From Nocardia pneumoniae NBRC 100136 (GTDB taxonomy: Bacteria > Actinomycetota > Actinomycetes > Mycobacteriales > Mycobacteriaceae), in assembly GCF_000308755.1 (NCBI RefSeq), contig NZ_BAGF01000017.1, forward strand, positions 62,001 through 126,000: a DNA stretch of 64,000 nucleotides, in the 5' to 3' direction. How positions within the stretch are numbered: the first letter of the stretch is position 1; the number at the start of each line of letters is the position of its first letter. Positions 39,601-48,066 of this stretch are shown one piece after another. The position numbers and the translations under genes were made by a program. Below the pieces are notes generated by a model. The model worked only from the letters and a program-made list of their open reading frames with translations. It had not been told where the DNA came from and ran no database searches.

Positions 39601-40772
39601 TCGGCGACGTGTTCCTGGTCGTCGACGGCTGGCCCACCATTCGCGCGGAATTCGACGTGCTGGAACCGGCGTTCAACGCGTTGGCCGCGCAGGGTCTGTC
39701 CTACGGCATCCACCTCATGGTCTCGGCCAATCGCTGGGCGGAGATCCGGCCCGCCGTCAAGGATCTGATCGGCACCCGGCTGGAGTTGCGCCTCGGCGAC
39801 CCCGCGGATTCCGAGATGGACCGGCGCACCGCGGTGCTCGTCCCGGTGGGGCGTCCCGGCCGCGGCCTGACGCCCGACCGGCTGCACATGCTGATCGCGT
39901 TGCCGCGGCTGGATTCCGACTCCGACCCGCGGACCATGCCCGACGGTGTCGGCGCCGCCAAACAGCAGCTCAACGAGCTCTACGGCGGCAGGCGCGCCCC
40001 CGAGGTGCGGATGCTGCCCATGGAGATTCCGCGCGAACAGGTCCTCGCCGCCGCGCGTGCGCGTGGTATCGAACAAGGGCCGACCCGCGTCGTCGTCGGC
40101 CTCGGCGAGTCCGAATTGCAGCCGCTGGTCCTCGATTTCGGTGCCCAGCCGCATTTCATGGCCTTCGCCGACGTGGAATGCGGCAAGACCACCCTGCTGC
40201 GCAACATCGTGCTCGGCATCGCGGAGAACTCGACCGCCGACCAGGCCAGGGTGATCCTCATCGACTACCGGCGCACCATGCTCGGTGTGCTCGAAGGCGA
40301 CCAACTGGCGGGCTATTCGACCTCGTCGCAGACCTCGGTCGGGATGATCAAAGAAGTCGCGGGCTATCTCGCCAAGCGCATTCCGGGCTCGGACATCACG
40401 CCGAAGCAGCTGCGGGAGCGCAGTTGGTGGAGCGGGCCGGAGATCTACATCGTCGTCGACGACTACGACATGGTCGCCGTCGGCCAGAACCCGTTGGAAC
40501 CGCTGCTGGAATTCCTCCCCCAGGCGCGCGACATCGGCATGCACCTCATCGTCACCCGGCGCTCCGGCGGCGCCTCGCGGGCACTGTACGACAAGGTGCT
40601 CGGCCGGATGAAGGAGATCTCGGTCGACGCGCTGCTGATGAGCGCGCCCAAGGACGAGGGCAAGTTCCTCGGCGACGTCCGTTCGACCAAGCTTCCACCG
40701 GGCCGGGGCACCCTCATCTCGCGCAGCAGGGAACCGGAGATGATCCAGATCGCCTACCTGCCACCGCTGTAA
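36672..40772 (+). CDS. eccC: Type VII secretion FtsK/SpoIIIE ATPase EccC (fused a+b)
   Basis: The 1,366 residues form a single chain, as in ESX-3 and ESX-5 but not the split ESX-1 form. Two Met/Val-rich membrane helices lie at about residues 38-95 (VVMVVAVVGMIAMMVMLG, MMMFPMMMIMSMVGMMAG). Three FtsK-like ATPase domains follow: GATGSGKSE near 484-492, GGPQSGKSTT near 863, and DVECGKTT near 1167. A Pro-rich linker (about 735-765) separates domains 1 and 2. EccC is the motor that recognises the Esx dimer tail. It ends the eccD-mycP-eccC operon. Confidence 0.95.
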   Translation: MATEGFVRRPRIAPPRAPGGEVALTAPPEIPRPIPTGLLLKLMPVVMVVAVVGMIAMMVMLGRSLLANPFMMMFPMMMIMSMVGMMAGFRGGGGPKKAAELNEERKDYFRYLDQVRKDVRKTGRAQLDALLWSHPDPADLQSLVGTRRMWERRPNDPDFGHVRVGVGSHRLATKLARPETGPLEDLEPVSTVALRRFVRTHSVVHNLPTAISLRAFPAINIEGAPAQTRMLARSMLMEFTAFHGPDHTAVAIICADPDGPNWSWAKWLPHLQHPVDRDGIGSARMMYQSLSELETAMAAELLERGRFMRNAQPTAGRVHLLVIIDDGFVSGTERIVSDAGLDSVTVLDLTAPQSGLAVRRGLQLVVADGWVAAKSAAGTERFATADSVSIAEATALARDLARFRVATAAQIVSLGDETRAVPGLMALLKVPDAAQIDPAVVWRPRSDRERLRVPIGVTPDGTPVEIDIKEAAENGMGPHGLCIGATGSGKSEFLRTLVLSLVTTHSPDLLNLVLVDFKGGATFLGLESLPHVAAVITNLEEELSMVDRMKDALSGEMNRRQELLRSAGNFANVTEYEKARAAGAQLDPLPALFVVVDEFSELLSQKPDFADLFVMIGRLGRSLRVHLLLASQRLEENKLRGLDSHLSYRIGLRTFSANESRAVLGITDAYHLPSVPGSAYLKSDADDPLRFNAAYVSGPYVSPRGSQQVDGRAVGGQSPVVFTASTVEEREQATRAESATPQRLPELPPPPGSLELPPPPGELDLAEEPVEVARPVEAVPATLLQVVVGRLTGHGRPAHEVWLPPLDESPSVDMLLPDPDWKSPVNRHGQLWLPIGVIDKPYEQRRDVLVIDLSGGQGNLAVVGGPQSGKSTTLRTVIMAAAATHTPEQVQFYCLDFGGGTLAGLADLPHVGSVASRLEVDRVRRTIAEMTTLLHQREERFRELGIESIHEFRRRKAELAMMTEAERAADPLSEDLFGDVFLVVDGWPTIRAEFDVLEPAFNALAAQGLSYGIHLMVSANRWAEIRPAVKDLIGTRLELRLGDPADSEMDRRTAVLVPVGRPGRGLTPDRLHMLIALPRLDSDSDPRTMPDGVGAAKQQLNELYGGRRAPEVRMLPMEIPREQVLAAARARGIEQGPTRVVVGLGESELQPLVLDFGAQPHFMAFADVECGKTTLLRNIVLGIAENSTADQARVILIDYRRTMLGVLEGDQLAGYSTSSQTSVGMIKEVAGYLAKRIPGSDITPKQLRERSWWSGPEIYIVVDDYDMVAVGQNPLEPLLEFLPQARDIGMHLIVTRRSGGASRALYDKVLGRMKEISVDALLMSAPKDEGKFLGDVRSTKLPPGRGTLISRSREPEMIQIAYLPPL

Positions 40773-40784
40773 ACCGCGGGCTGG

Positions 40785-41390
40785 TCAGTTGTTCGGTCGC
40801 GGCGGTCCCAGTGTGACCGAATAGTCCGGACGGCCGATGGCGGAGACCGGCACGGGCAGCGCTTGGTCCCAGCTGTCGGCCCTGCGCTCGAACAACGCGC
40901 GGGAGGGTCCCTGCGTCGGCGGCCCTGCGATGCGGACCAGCCGGAATCCCGCCGAGCGGTAGTAGTCGTGCAGGCAGGTATTGGTGGTCCAGCAATCAAG
41001 CCGGACCCACTCGCGCTGCTTTTGGCGGGCAAGCGTTCCCGCGTGGGCGAGCAAGTGGTGGCCCACGTGCTGGCCGGCGAAGCGCAGGTCGACGATCATG
41101 AAGTGGACGATCACCGCGTCGTCGAGTTCCCACGGCGACCACAGCCCGGTATCGGCGCGGTCGTTGACCGTGATGGTGCCCGCCGGTTCGCCGGCGATCT
41201 CGGCGATCCACGTCTCGCCCGCGTCCAGTGACCGGCCGACCGCGCGAGCGAAGATCTCGATGGGCAGGCCGCGTCCGGCGACCGTCCACTGGTCGGAGCC
41301 GCGCGCGGTGAGCCACGCCGTGCGCTGGACACGCAGGCGGCAGATCAGGCCGAGATCGCCGAGCGTCGCTTGGCGGAGCACGATGGTCAT
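40785..41390 (-). CDS. GNAT family N-acetyltransferase
   Basis: The 201-residue protein carries the GNAT core: an N-terminal strand (VLRQATLGDLGLICRLRV), a long strand AGTITVND, motif A with DAVIVHFMIVDLRF followed by GQHVGHHLL (acetyl-CoA pyrophosphate loop), and WTTNTCLHDYYRSAGF. The substrate cannot be predicted. It lies 3 bp after the GntR gene on the same strand, so it is probably in its operon. Confidence 0.85.
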   Translation of the reverse strand: MTIVLRQATLGDLGLICRLRVQRTAWLTARGSDQWTVAGRGLPIEIFARAVGRSLDAGETWIAEIAGEPAGTITVNDRADTGLWSPWELDDAVIVHFMIVDLRFAGQHVGHHLLAHAGTLARQKQREWVRLDCWTTNTCLHDYYRSAGFRLVRIAGPPTQGPSRALFERRADSWDQALPVPVSAIGRPDYSVTLGPPRPNN

Positions 41391-41393
41391 GGT

Positions 41394-42197
41394 TTACGCC
41401 GGACCGAGCTTGTGCGACCTGGCGAGCGTGGCCCGGATGACAGCCGTGCCTTCGCTGTCGCCGAGTTCGTAGGCCAGGCGGTTGCCGGTGGCGAGCGAGC
41501 GATGACGGGTGGCGCGAGTGACTCTTTCGTGGGTGGCGCCGATCCGCAGGTGGTCGAGCAGGACGGTGCCCGGGGCTACGCCGAGCACCACGGCTTCCTC
41601 GGCGGTGGCGGGCCGGGCGACCAGAGTGTCGCGGTGCGCGGTCTCCGCGTGGCCTCGGTCGGCGAGGCGGCGAGTGGTGCCTTCCGGAATATCGTGCGGG
41701 GAGTCGATTCCGGTGGCCTCGGCCAGATCTCGGGGATAGAAGCTGACCTCCCAGGACCAGGGCTCATGGTCCAAGTACTGCACCACCGTCCTGGCCAGTA
41801 CCCAGGAGTCCGGTGCTACGCCGAGCCAGGACGCCACCTCGCGGCTAGCCGGCTCCATCTTCGCGCTGAACTCCTTCGACGGCTCCCGGTTCGCCGCCCG
41901 CGCGATCTCCTCGAAGATGTCGTGCTCGGTCTTCGGCCGGTCGGGGCGGATATGGTCGGTGACCACCGATTCCAGCACTTCCTGGTTTCGAACGATGGTT
42001 CCGCGGGAAGTAGCTGTATAGACGAGGTTTTCGGTCACCAATACCTGGATGGCGTTGCGGGCGGTGGTAATCGAGACCTGCATTTGATCGGCAAGCTCGG
42101 AATGACTGGGCAGTCGATCGCCCGGCTTCCACTTGGCTGCGCGGATCTCCTCGCGGAGGAGGTCTGCGATCCGGTGATACGTCGGACCGTCCGCCAT
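41394..42197 (-). CDS. GntR/HutC-family transcriptional regulator
   Basis: The 267 residues open with a winged helix (YHRIADLLREEIRAAKWKPG, then ELADQMQVSITTARNAIQVL), the GntR signature. A UTRA/chorismate-lyase-like ligand domain follows (about residues 85-250: PDSWVLARTVVQYLDHEPWS, EVSFYPRDLA). HutC-type regulators bind small metabolites. It heads a two-gene minus-strand operon with the GNAT enzyme and probably regulates that operon from the divergent gap upstream. Confidence 0.9.
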   Translation of the reverse strand: MADGPTYHRIADLLREEIRAAKWKPGDRLPSHSELADQMQVSITTARNAIQVLVTENLVYTATSRGTIVRNQEVLESVVTDHIRPDRPKTEHDIFEEIARAANREPSKEFSAKMEPASREVASWLGVAPDSWVLARTVVQYLDHEPWSWEVSFYPRDLAEATGIDSPHDIPEGTTRRLADRGHAETAHRDTLVARPATAEEAVVLGVAPGTVLLDHLRIGATHERVTRATRHRSLATGNRLAYELGDSEGTAVIRATLARSHKLGPA

Positions 42198-42265
42198 CTT
42201 GCTCCTCGGTTGGTCGTGCAGGTAACGAAGTGTACTCTCCGTGACTCCCTACGGCCGGGTAACGC

Positions 42266-42296
42266 TTGACAGGCGACTTCAGAGGTTTATTGTAAT
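42266..42296 (+). promoter_or_regulatory. Candidate promoter for the DUF4254 gene
   Basis: A perfect TTGACA (42266-42271) is followed 16-19 bp later by TATTGTAAT, in the gap divergent from the GntR gene. Good sigma-A-like matches are rare in such GC-rich DNA. Confidence 0.5.
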
Positions 42297-42340
42297 GAAC
42301 GTCCTGATCCGGTGTTGTGCGGCGATGACGGCGAGGCAAC

Positions 42341-42868
42341 GTGGCAGGTTCGGATACAACGGTCGTAATGGCCCTTCCCGGCACATCACGGTGTGTCGAT
42401 CCTTCGGTGCGTTCTTCGGCACCGGGACTACTTCCTATGTCCGATCTACTAGTTCGGGCGTGTCGCGGCCACCGCGTGGTCGGCGGTCCGCTGCTCTGGT
42501 TCGCCCGTGACCTGGCGGTACTGCATGAACGCCGGCTCGTCGGTCGGGGCGGTTCGGTGGACACCTCCGTCGCGGTGATCCGCGAAATCGAGCGTCGCAG
42601 AATCGAGTTGGTGATGGCGATCGACGACTGGGTGGTGCGCAACGTGCCGCAGCATCGGCTCGGCGCCACCTTGCACACCGAGACGGTGGGCGCGGTGATC
42701 GACCGCCTCGCCGAGTCCTCGGTGCGGGCACACCACGCGTTGATGACGTTGGACGCGCACGACGATCTGTTGCACAACGCGTGGCATCATCTCGCCGAAC
42801 TCGCCGACGCCTACGACGATCTGGTGCGCGACGTCATGGCGGGCCGGCGGCGTCTGCCCGAGTGGTGA
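42341..42868 (+). CDS. DUF4254 family protein
   Basis: From GTG 42341 the frame gives 175 residues. An internal ATG at about 42437 (MSDLLVRACRGH) may be the real start. The body is helical: an LHERRL segment, EIERRRIELVMAIDDWVVRN near residues 85-105, then HALMTLDAHDDLLHNAWHHL. The E..RR.E....ID pattern is that of DUF4254, a family of unknown function frequent in actinobacteria, often near glycan genes. Here it lies between a GntR regulator and the EspI-like gene, with no glycosyltransferase nearby. Confidence 0.7.
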   Translation: MAGSDTTVVMALPGTSRCVDPSVRSSAPGLLPMSDLLVRACRGHRVVGGPLLWFARDLAVLHERRLVGRGGSVDTSVAVIREIERRRIELVMAIDDWVVRNVPQHRLGATLHTETVGAVIDRLAESSVRAHHALMTLDAHDDLLHNAWHHLAELADAYDDLVRDVMAGRRRLPEW

Positions 42869-42876
42869 GCCGACTC

Positions 42877-42907
42877 GACGCCGGCCGGGTCGGCTCCGGC
42901 CGGCGTC
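42877..42907. terminator. Bidirectional terminator hairpin
   Basis: A perfect 11-bp stem (GACGCCGGCCG / CGGCCGGCGTC) with a 9-nt loop lies between the convergent DUF4254 and EspI-like genes. Its right arm overlaps the EspI-like stop codon. Confidence 0.75.
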
Positions 42908-45900
42908 AAGGGTGGTAGCGGCGGCGATCGGTGGCGAAATCGTCGGCGACGGTCGCGGCCAGCTCGACGTAGGCCCGCTTGGTCTGCTTGTGCAGCCGGT
43001 GCAGATCGATCTCGGCGCCTTCGGACAGGTGCTGGTCGTACGGGATGATATGCACCGCGCGGCAACGCGAGAGGAAGTACTCGCGCAGCTGCTGGATGCC
43101 GACATTCGGTGATCCCTCGCGTGGCAGGTTGATCACTACCACCGCGTTGCGCACCAGGTGATCGTGACCGTGCAGCGATAGCCAGTCCAGTGTGGCGGCG
43201 GCGCTGCGGGCGCCATCGATCGCCGCCGAGGAGATCAGCACCAGCGAATGCGCCAGGTCGAGAACCCCGGTCATCGCCGAATGCATCAGCCCGGTGCCGC
43301 AGTCGGTGAGGATGATGTTGTAGAACCGTTGCAGGATGCTGGCCACCGCGCGGTATTCCTCGTCGCTGAACGCCTCCGATGCGGCCGGATCTCGTTCGCT
43401 GGCAAGCACTTCCAGTCGGCTGGTGCCTTGCGAGGTGTGTCTGCGCACGTCCGAATACCGCTGGATCGATGGGTCGAGCAGCAGATCGCGCACGGTCGAG
43501 CGAGTCTGCAGCGGCACCCGCTGCGACAGCGTGCCGAAGTCCGGGTTGGCGTCCACCGCGATCACCCGGTCGCCGCGGATCGACGCGAAGATCGATCCGA
43601 GACCCATTGTGGTGGTGGTCTTTCCGACACCGCCCTTGAGCGAGAGCACCGCGATGCGGTAATCGCCGCGGACCGGCTGCCTGATCCGCGCGACCAGTTC
43701 CTGGAGTCTGCGCTCTTCGGCCGACATGCCCGGGTTGATCGCGCCGCCGGACACGTGATGCACGGCCTTGCGCCATCCGGATCCCGGCGCCCGCTTGGCC
43801 CGCCGCAACGGCACGTTGTCCAGCGACGGCTGCTGGAACGGCGTGCCCTGCTGCGCGTTCGGCTGCTGGGCAGGGGGCTGCGCGTAGCGCTGCGGAGTGC
43901 CCCATTGCCCGCCATCCGCCTGTGCGGCTTGTCCGTCGTCCTGGATTCGGGGGTGCTGGTGCTGTGCGGGCGGCGCGGAATAGGGCGCCGCCTGGCTGCC
44001 CGGTGCGGGGTTCTGCTCGGCGACCTGGCGCCATTGGTCGGCTGGCTCGCCGACCGGTGCCTGCCCACCCGTGAACGGGGCAGGCTGCCCGGTCGATTCG
44101 GCCGGTCCGGTGCCGGGGTGGGTGGTGTCGCGCCAGTGGTCGGTAGGAGCCTGCTGCGGCGCAACCGGTGCCTGGCCAGCACCGGACTGCGGTGCGTAGC
44201 CGGAATGTTCGCTGGCGAAGTCAGCCGGAGCGTGCGAACCCGGCGCGAGGTTGCCCGCTTGGCCGTGGGTCGTATCGGTCTGCCGCTGGGCTACCGGTTG
44301 CTGATCGAAACGTGGCGCCTGTTCGACCGGAGTCTGGGGGACCGGCAGCTCGCTCGTCTCGGTGGGCAGCCGGTGCCGTCCGCCGACCGGCCGTGCCGAA
44401 GCGGCGCCGACTTCCGCGGCACTCGTCCAGCCTGAGGCCGCGGCACCCAGATCCCGTTGCGGGCTCAGCGGATTCGCCGCTGTTTTCGGCTGCCCGATCA
44501 CCTCGCTGGTCGACGCCGTGCCTTGGGGCGCTGTGCCTTGCGAGGCCGTGCCTTGGGGTGCTGTGCCTTGCGGCGGCATGCCTTGCGGCGCGGCGCTTTG
44601 CGGTGCGGTGCCGTGTGGTGCGGTGCCGTGTGGTGCGGCGCTTTGCGGTGCAGGGCCGTGTGGTGCGGCGCTTTGGGGCACGGTGCCGTGTGGTGCGGTG
44701 CCTTGCGGTGCGGTGCTCGATTGGCTGGCGGTCGCCGACGCGGTTTCGGGTGCCGTTGGCACGGAACCGATCCCGCCGTGCACGGCGTGCGGACCGGAAG
44801 CGGACGGCGAAGCCGACGAAGCCGGTTCGGTTCCGGTGCGGTCCGCGGGCGACAGGTTCGAGGCCGGTCGGCGATCGGCGCGCACCCGGGGTTCGGGTGC
44901 GTGGTCCGATGGGGGGCTGTCGGCGGACGTCAGGGCCCCTGCCTGATCGGCCTCGGTCTCGTTCGGCGCGGGCGGAAGACCGGGTCGGCCCGCCTGCGTG
45001 GGTGCGCTGGGACCGAGCCAGGGCGGCGGAGCGCCTCGGTCGGGTGCGGACAGCCGCTCCTCGTGCGGTGGCGGCGTTTCCGGTTCGCCGGGCGCACCAC
45101 TCTGCGGGCGCTCGTGCGGCGCGGGCGGATCGGGCAGCGGCGGGAGGCGGCGCGGCGCGTCCGTCGTCGAAGCAGCCGTCTGCTCGGGCGGTGGTGCGGC
45201 GAGCCACGGTGGCGGACCATCCGAACCCGTCGTGGCGAGACCACCGGTGGACGCGGACGAAGACGGCGCGGCCTGAGCTGTCGGCGTTGCGGGACGCGCA
45301 CCGACCGGCGGCGTCGCGGACTGATCACCCGTCGGGTGTGCCCGGTCATCAGCGGCAGGCGCGTTTTCGCCGGTGGGCGCCGGGCCGTATCCGGTCCGCA
45401 GGGCGGAATGCTCATCGGCCGGTGGCCCGACGGGGGCTCCGCCGGTATACGGCACCGGAGGGATGGTCCAGGCTGATGCCGCGTGCTGCTCGCCGGTCGG
45501 CGGTGCCGGTTCACTCCGATCCTGCCGGGCCATGGGATCCGCGCTGGTCGAAGTTCCGCTTCCCGCCTGCCACGCGTCGTTGTCCGCACTGGTCTGCGGT
45601 ATGCCGGGACGTCCGCCTTGTGGCGGTGCCGACTGGTCACCGGTGGCCGCTGCCGGGTGGGTGCTGGTCGGCCACGCCTGGTTCGGACCAGTCGGCGGCG
45701 TCGCCGGATGCTGGTTGCCCGGCCCGATGTGTGGCTCCGCGCCGGTCTGGGCGGTGCCCGTGGGCGGTGCGACCGGACGGCTGTCGTTCGGTGGCGTGGG
45801 CATCTGGTTGGTCGGTGGCGTCGCCGGATGCTGGTTGCCCGGCCCGATGTGTGGCTCCGCGCCGGTCTGGGCGGTGCCCGTGGGCGGTGCGACCGGACGG

Positions 45901-46688
45901 CTGTCGTTCGGTGGCGTGGGCATCTGATTGGTCGGCGGCGTGGCCGGCCAGTGATTCGGCAGCACTGCGGAGAGGGCGGCGTCGAGCCGGGGATTGCCGG
46001 TGGACGGCCACTGGCTCGGTTGCGGGCCGAGTGGAGGCCGATCCGGTCCGGTGGTCCGTTCGCTGGCGCCCCCGTCCGTCGACGGTCCGGGGTGCTCGCG
46101 GGGCGGGGCGGGGCGCTCGTCGTTCGGTTGCCGCGGCGGGTCCGGCAGCGGTGGCGGCGGCAGATCCGGCCTGCCTGCCTGCTGCGGCGCCGACCAGTCG
46201 TTCGGCACCGGCGTTTCGCCGGCTCGGCTGCCCAGCGGCTGGAACCCGGGCGAGGGCTGCGAAGGATTGCGGGTGGGCAGCGGCTGCGGGGCGGCGTCGG
46301 CGGGCTGGTGCGGGGCGCCCCACGCGCCGTTCGCACGCGGCGGCGCCTGCTCATAGGCGCTTTGCTGCCACGAGTCGTGCGGTAGCGGACCCGGCGCAGG
46401 CCCGTCCGGTCCTGGCGCGGAGGGCGGCGCGCTCTGCTGCACTCCCTCATCGGAGGGTTCCTGCTTGTCGCGGCGCCAGCCTTTGCGGCGCTTGTCCGGG
46501 CGGGCGGCTTCCGGGCGTTCCGCTTCGGGTGCCCGGTTCCGGAACCGGCCGCGTCTGCGGCTGGGCGTTTCCTCGATGAGCTCGTCGTGCGGGAGGTTCT
46601 GTACCGGTGCTTCGTAGCCGGACTGTGCGACGTCGCTCTCGGACAGCCACGGCGGCAGCATGGGCAGGTCGTTGTTGTTACGAGTCAC
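42906..46688 (-). CDS. EspI-like proline-rich MinD/ParA ATPase
   Basis: The 1,260-residue protein starts at GTG 46688. Residues 1 to about 950 are Pro/Gln/Thr-rich and disordered, with repeats (see 44511-44715 and 45691-45930). The last 300 residues form a MinD/ParA-type ATPase: SLKGGVGKTTTT near residue 1018, VIAVDANPDFGTLS, ILTDCGTGLMHSAM and LVLISSAAIDGARSA. This two-part layout is that of mycobacterial EspI, but the disordered part here is far longer than in EspI (666 residues in M. tuberculosis). EspI-type proteins link ATP state to ESX activity. It lies 2 kb from the end of eccC. Confidence 0.85.
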   Translation of the reverse strand: MTRNNNDLPMLPPWLSESDVAQSGYEAPVQNLPHDELIEETPSRRRGRFRNRAPEAERPEAARPDKRRKGWRRDKQEPSDEGVQQSAPPSAPGPDGPAPGPLPHDSWQQSAYEQAPPRANGAWGAPHQPADAAPQPLPTRNPSQPSPGFQPLGSRAGETPVPNDWSAPQQAGRPDLPPPPLPDPPRQPNDERPAPPREHPGPSTDGGASERTTGPDRPPLGPQPSQWPSTGNPRLDAALSAVLPNHWPATPPTNQMPTPPNDSRPVAPPTGTAQTGAEPHIGPGNQHPATPPTNQMPTPPNDSRPVAPPTGTAQTGAEPHIGPGNQHPATPPTGPNQAWPTSTHPAAATGDQSAPPQGGRPGIPQTSADNDAWQAGSGTSTSADPMARQDRSEPAPPTGEQHAASAWTIPPVPYTGGAPVGPPADEHSALRTGYGPAPTGENAPAADDRAHPTGDQSATPPVGARPATPTAQAAPSSSASTGGLATTGSDGPPPWLAAPPPEQTAASTTDAPRRLPPLPDPPAPHERPQSGAPGEPETPPPHEERLSAPDRGAPPPWLGPSAPTQAGRPGLPPAPNETEADQAGALTSADSPPSDHAPEPRVRADRRPASNLSPADRTGTEPASSASPSASGPHAVHGGIGSVPTAPETASATASQSSTAPQGTAPHGTVPQSAAPHGPAPQSAAPHGTAPHGTAPQSAAPQGMPPQGTAPQGTASQGTAPQGTASTSEVIGQPKTAANPLSPQRDLGAAASGWTSAAEVGAASARPVGGRHRLPTETSELPVPQTPVEQAPRFDQQPVAQRQTDTTHGQAGNLAPGSHAPADFASEHSGYAPQSGAGQAPVAPQQAPTDHWRDTTHPGTGPAESTGQPAPFTGGQAPVGEPADQWRQVAEQNPAPGSQAAPYSAPPAQHQHPRIQDDGQAAQADGGQWGTPQRYAQPPAQQPNAQQGTPFQQPSLDNVPLRRAKRAPGSGWRKAVHHVSGGAINPGMSAEERRLQELVARIRQPVRGDYRIAVLSLKGGVGKTTTTMGLGSIFASIRGDRVIAVDANPDFGTLSQRVPLQTRSTVRDLLLDPSIQRYSDVRRHTSQGTSRLEVLASERDPAASEAFSDEEYRAVASILQRFYNIILTDCGTGLMHSAMTGVLDLAHSLVLISSAAIDGARSAAATLDWLSLHGHDHLVRNAVVVINLPREGSPNVGIQQLREYFLSRCRAVHIIPYDQHLSEGAEIDLHRLHKQTKRAYVELAATVADDFATDRRRYHP
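44511..44715 (-). repeat. 15-bp degenerate repeat in the EspI-like gene
   Basis: More than ten pentapeptide units of the type APHGT, APQSA and APQGT are encoded head to tail in the disordered part of the protein. The array is probably prone to length change by slippage. Confidence 0.9.
45691..45930 (-). repeat. 120-bp tandem duplication in the EspI-like gene
   Basis: Two nearly identical 120-bp units (starting at 45691 and 45811) plus a partial third encode a 40-residue TNQMPTPPNDSRPVAPPTGT-containing segment. The high identity suggests a recent duplication. Confidence 0.95.
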
Positions 46689-47095
46689 GACTTCGCCTCG
46701 CTAGCGTTCGGCTCGGGCGGGATCGTGGGCGCTGTGTTCCCGGCTCGCTCGCTACGCACGCTCACGCCTCCGCCTCGTCGGCGCTCGGTTCCGTCGTGCG
46801 CGAGGGCGCGCTATCTCCTCGGTGCACTCGCTGACGCTCGCTCACGACGCCACCTCACGGGCGTTCCGCTCGGCCGGGATCGCGGGCGCTGTGTTCCCGG
46901 CACGCTCGCTACGCTGGTTCACGACGCCACCTCGCTGGCGCTGGGCTCGGCCATGACGACGGGCACTGTGCTCATAGCTGGCTCGCGTCGCGCGGTCATG
47001 CCTGCGCCTCGCTGGCGCTCGGCTCCGGCGCGAGCGCGGGCGGCTGTGTACATCGTTCGCTCGCTGCGCTCGCTCATGCGTCCCCCTCGATCTGC
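46683..47095. repeat. Tandem array of a ~77-80 bp intergenic repeat
   Basis: Units start at 46683, 46760, 46840, 46917, 46994 and 47072 (last one partial). They share a TCACGACGCCACCTCGCTGG-like start and a CTCGCTACGCTCG-like end. Spacings are 77, 80, 77, 77 and 78 bp, so the array is not frame-keeping. The first unit overlaps the GTG start of the EspI-like gene. It fills most of the gap between that gene and the infA leader. No gene or spacer structure is visible in it. Confidence 0.85.
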
Positions 47096-47371
47096 TCGAT
47101 TCGACCCAAATACCTGGACAGCGGCCAGTTTACGCGACAACATGCCACCGTCGCGGTACCGGACCCGACCCTCGCCATGGGTGGGAAGGTGGCTGCGAAA
47201 CCCCTGGCGACGGGGGTATACAGGGAGGCATTTTTGCTCGATCCGGAACTGATCGGTAAGCTGGAGCGGCGGTGCACCCATGCGCCGCCTGTTTGTGTGC
47301 GAGCGGTCGGTCCATACAAGCAGACGTCAGGCAGACAAACCAGGTTGAGCGTAACCGGGATCGCGGAGGAT
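47096..47371 (+). promoter_or_regulatory. infA promoter/leader region
   Basis: About 275 bp separate the repeat array from infA. A GGTATACAGG stretch (TATACA at 47217-47222) is a plausible -10 element. No good -35 is seen at 17 bp. The infA frame is open upstream from 47177, but the homologous protein start is at 47372, so this is leader rather than coding sequence. Confidence 0.45.
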
Positions 47372-47593
47372 ATGGCGAAAAAGGACGGGGCCATCGAGGT
47401 CGAGGGTCGAGTTGTCGAACCGCTGCCCAATGCGATGTTCCGGATCGAGCTCGAGAACGGGCACAAGGTTCTCGCGCACATCAGCGGGAAGATGCGGCAG
47501 CACTACATTCGCATCCTCCCCGAGGACCGTGTGGTCGTCGAGCTCTCGCCCTACGACCTGTCGCGTGGCCGGATCGTATACCGCTACAAGTGA
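47372..47593 (+). CDS. infA: Translation initiation factor IF-1
   Basis: The 73-residue protein starts [20 protein letters not shown] and ends RGRIVYRYK, essentially the actinobacterial IF-1 consensus with its OB fold. IF-1 binds the 30S A-site during initiation. The ATG at 47372 follows GCGGAGGA very closely. It heads the infA-rpmJ-rpsM-rpsK-rpsD-rpoA-rplQ-truA group, in the same order as in mycobacteria. Confidence 0.98.
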
Positions 47594-47705
47594 TCGAGTG
47601 GGCGTCCCTGCTCACGTGACGGTCGACGAAAAAGAGACTTCCCCAGTCGCCGACTGGGGAAAAACTGTGTTCACACCCGTGTGAACCACAACAGATTGGA
47701 CGGAC

Positions 47706-47819
47706 GTGAAGGTTCAGCCGAGCGTCAAGAAGATCTGCGAGAAGTGCAAGGTGATCCGCCGCCACGGCCGGGTCATGGTGATCTGCGACAACCTGCGCCA
47801 CAAGCAGCGTCAGGGCTGA
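47706..47819 (+). CDS. rpmJ: 50S ribosomal protein L36
   Basis: This 37-residue frame starts at GTG 47706 ([20 protein letters not shown]) and ends RHKQRQG. The zinc-ribbon residues are visible: Cys-x-x-Cys (ICEKC), a later Cys (VICDN) and His (LRHKQ). It is thus the zinc-binding C+ paralogue, not the zinc-independent form. It lies 112 bp after infA. Confidence 0.97.
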   Translation: MKVQPSVKKICEKCKVIRRHGRVMVICDNLRHKQRQG

Positions 47820-48066
47820 GCGGAGGCGAGGGCGACCTCGCACCACGCCCGAGGCTTGCCGACGGCGCCGCTCGACGCGACACCAGCCAAGCACCGAACC
47901 GCAGTTCGGATTGGCACAGAAGAACTCCCAGCACCAGCCGCACGCTGCGGAAATTCAGGGTTCGCCCTGGGGCGTGCGTGCCTACCACCGGTTCGGAGGC
48001 CGGTGCCCCACAAGACGAGGGGACGGACAGGGAGCAGACCTCCGCAACGATTAAGGAAACTGCCAG
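47820..48066 (+). promoter_or_regulatory. Long leader between rpmJ and rpsM
   Basis: These 247 bp hold no plausible gene. Several short hairpins are visible: CGAAC-CGCA-GTTCG near 47898, CAGGG-TTCG-CCCTG near 47960, and a CACCGG/CCGGTG pair near 47986-48005. Such a leader could carry an internal promoter or a ribosomal-protein autoregulatory site, but no known motif was recognised. Confidence 0.4.

Noticed and set aside
44168..46579. 803-residue plus-strand frame opposite the EspI-like gene
   Set aside because: Arg/Ala-rich and produced by the repetitive GC-rich antisense of Pro-rich coding sequence. The minus frame continues into a clear MinD-type ATPase.
46683..47095. CRISPR array
   Set aside because: Whole units repeat without short conserved repeats and unique spacers, and no cas genes are near. 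The same applies to 61048-61480 and 11229-11462.
47177..47371. N-terminal extension of infA
   Set aside because: The frame is open, but IF-1 is highly conserved from MAKKDG and a Shine-Dalgarno lies just before that ATG.
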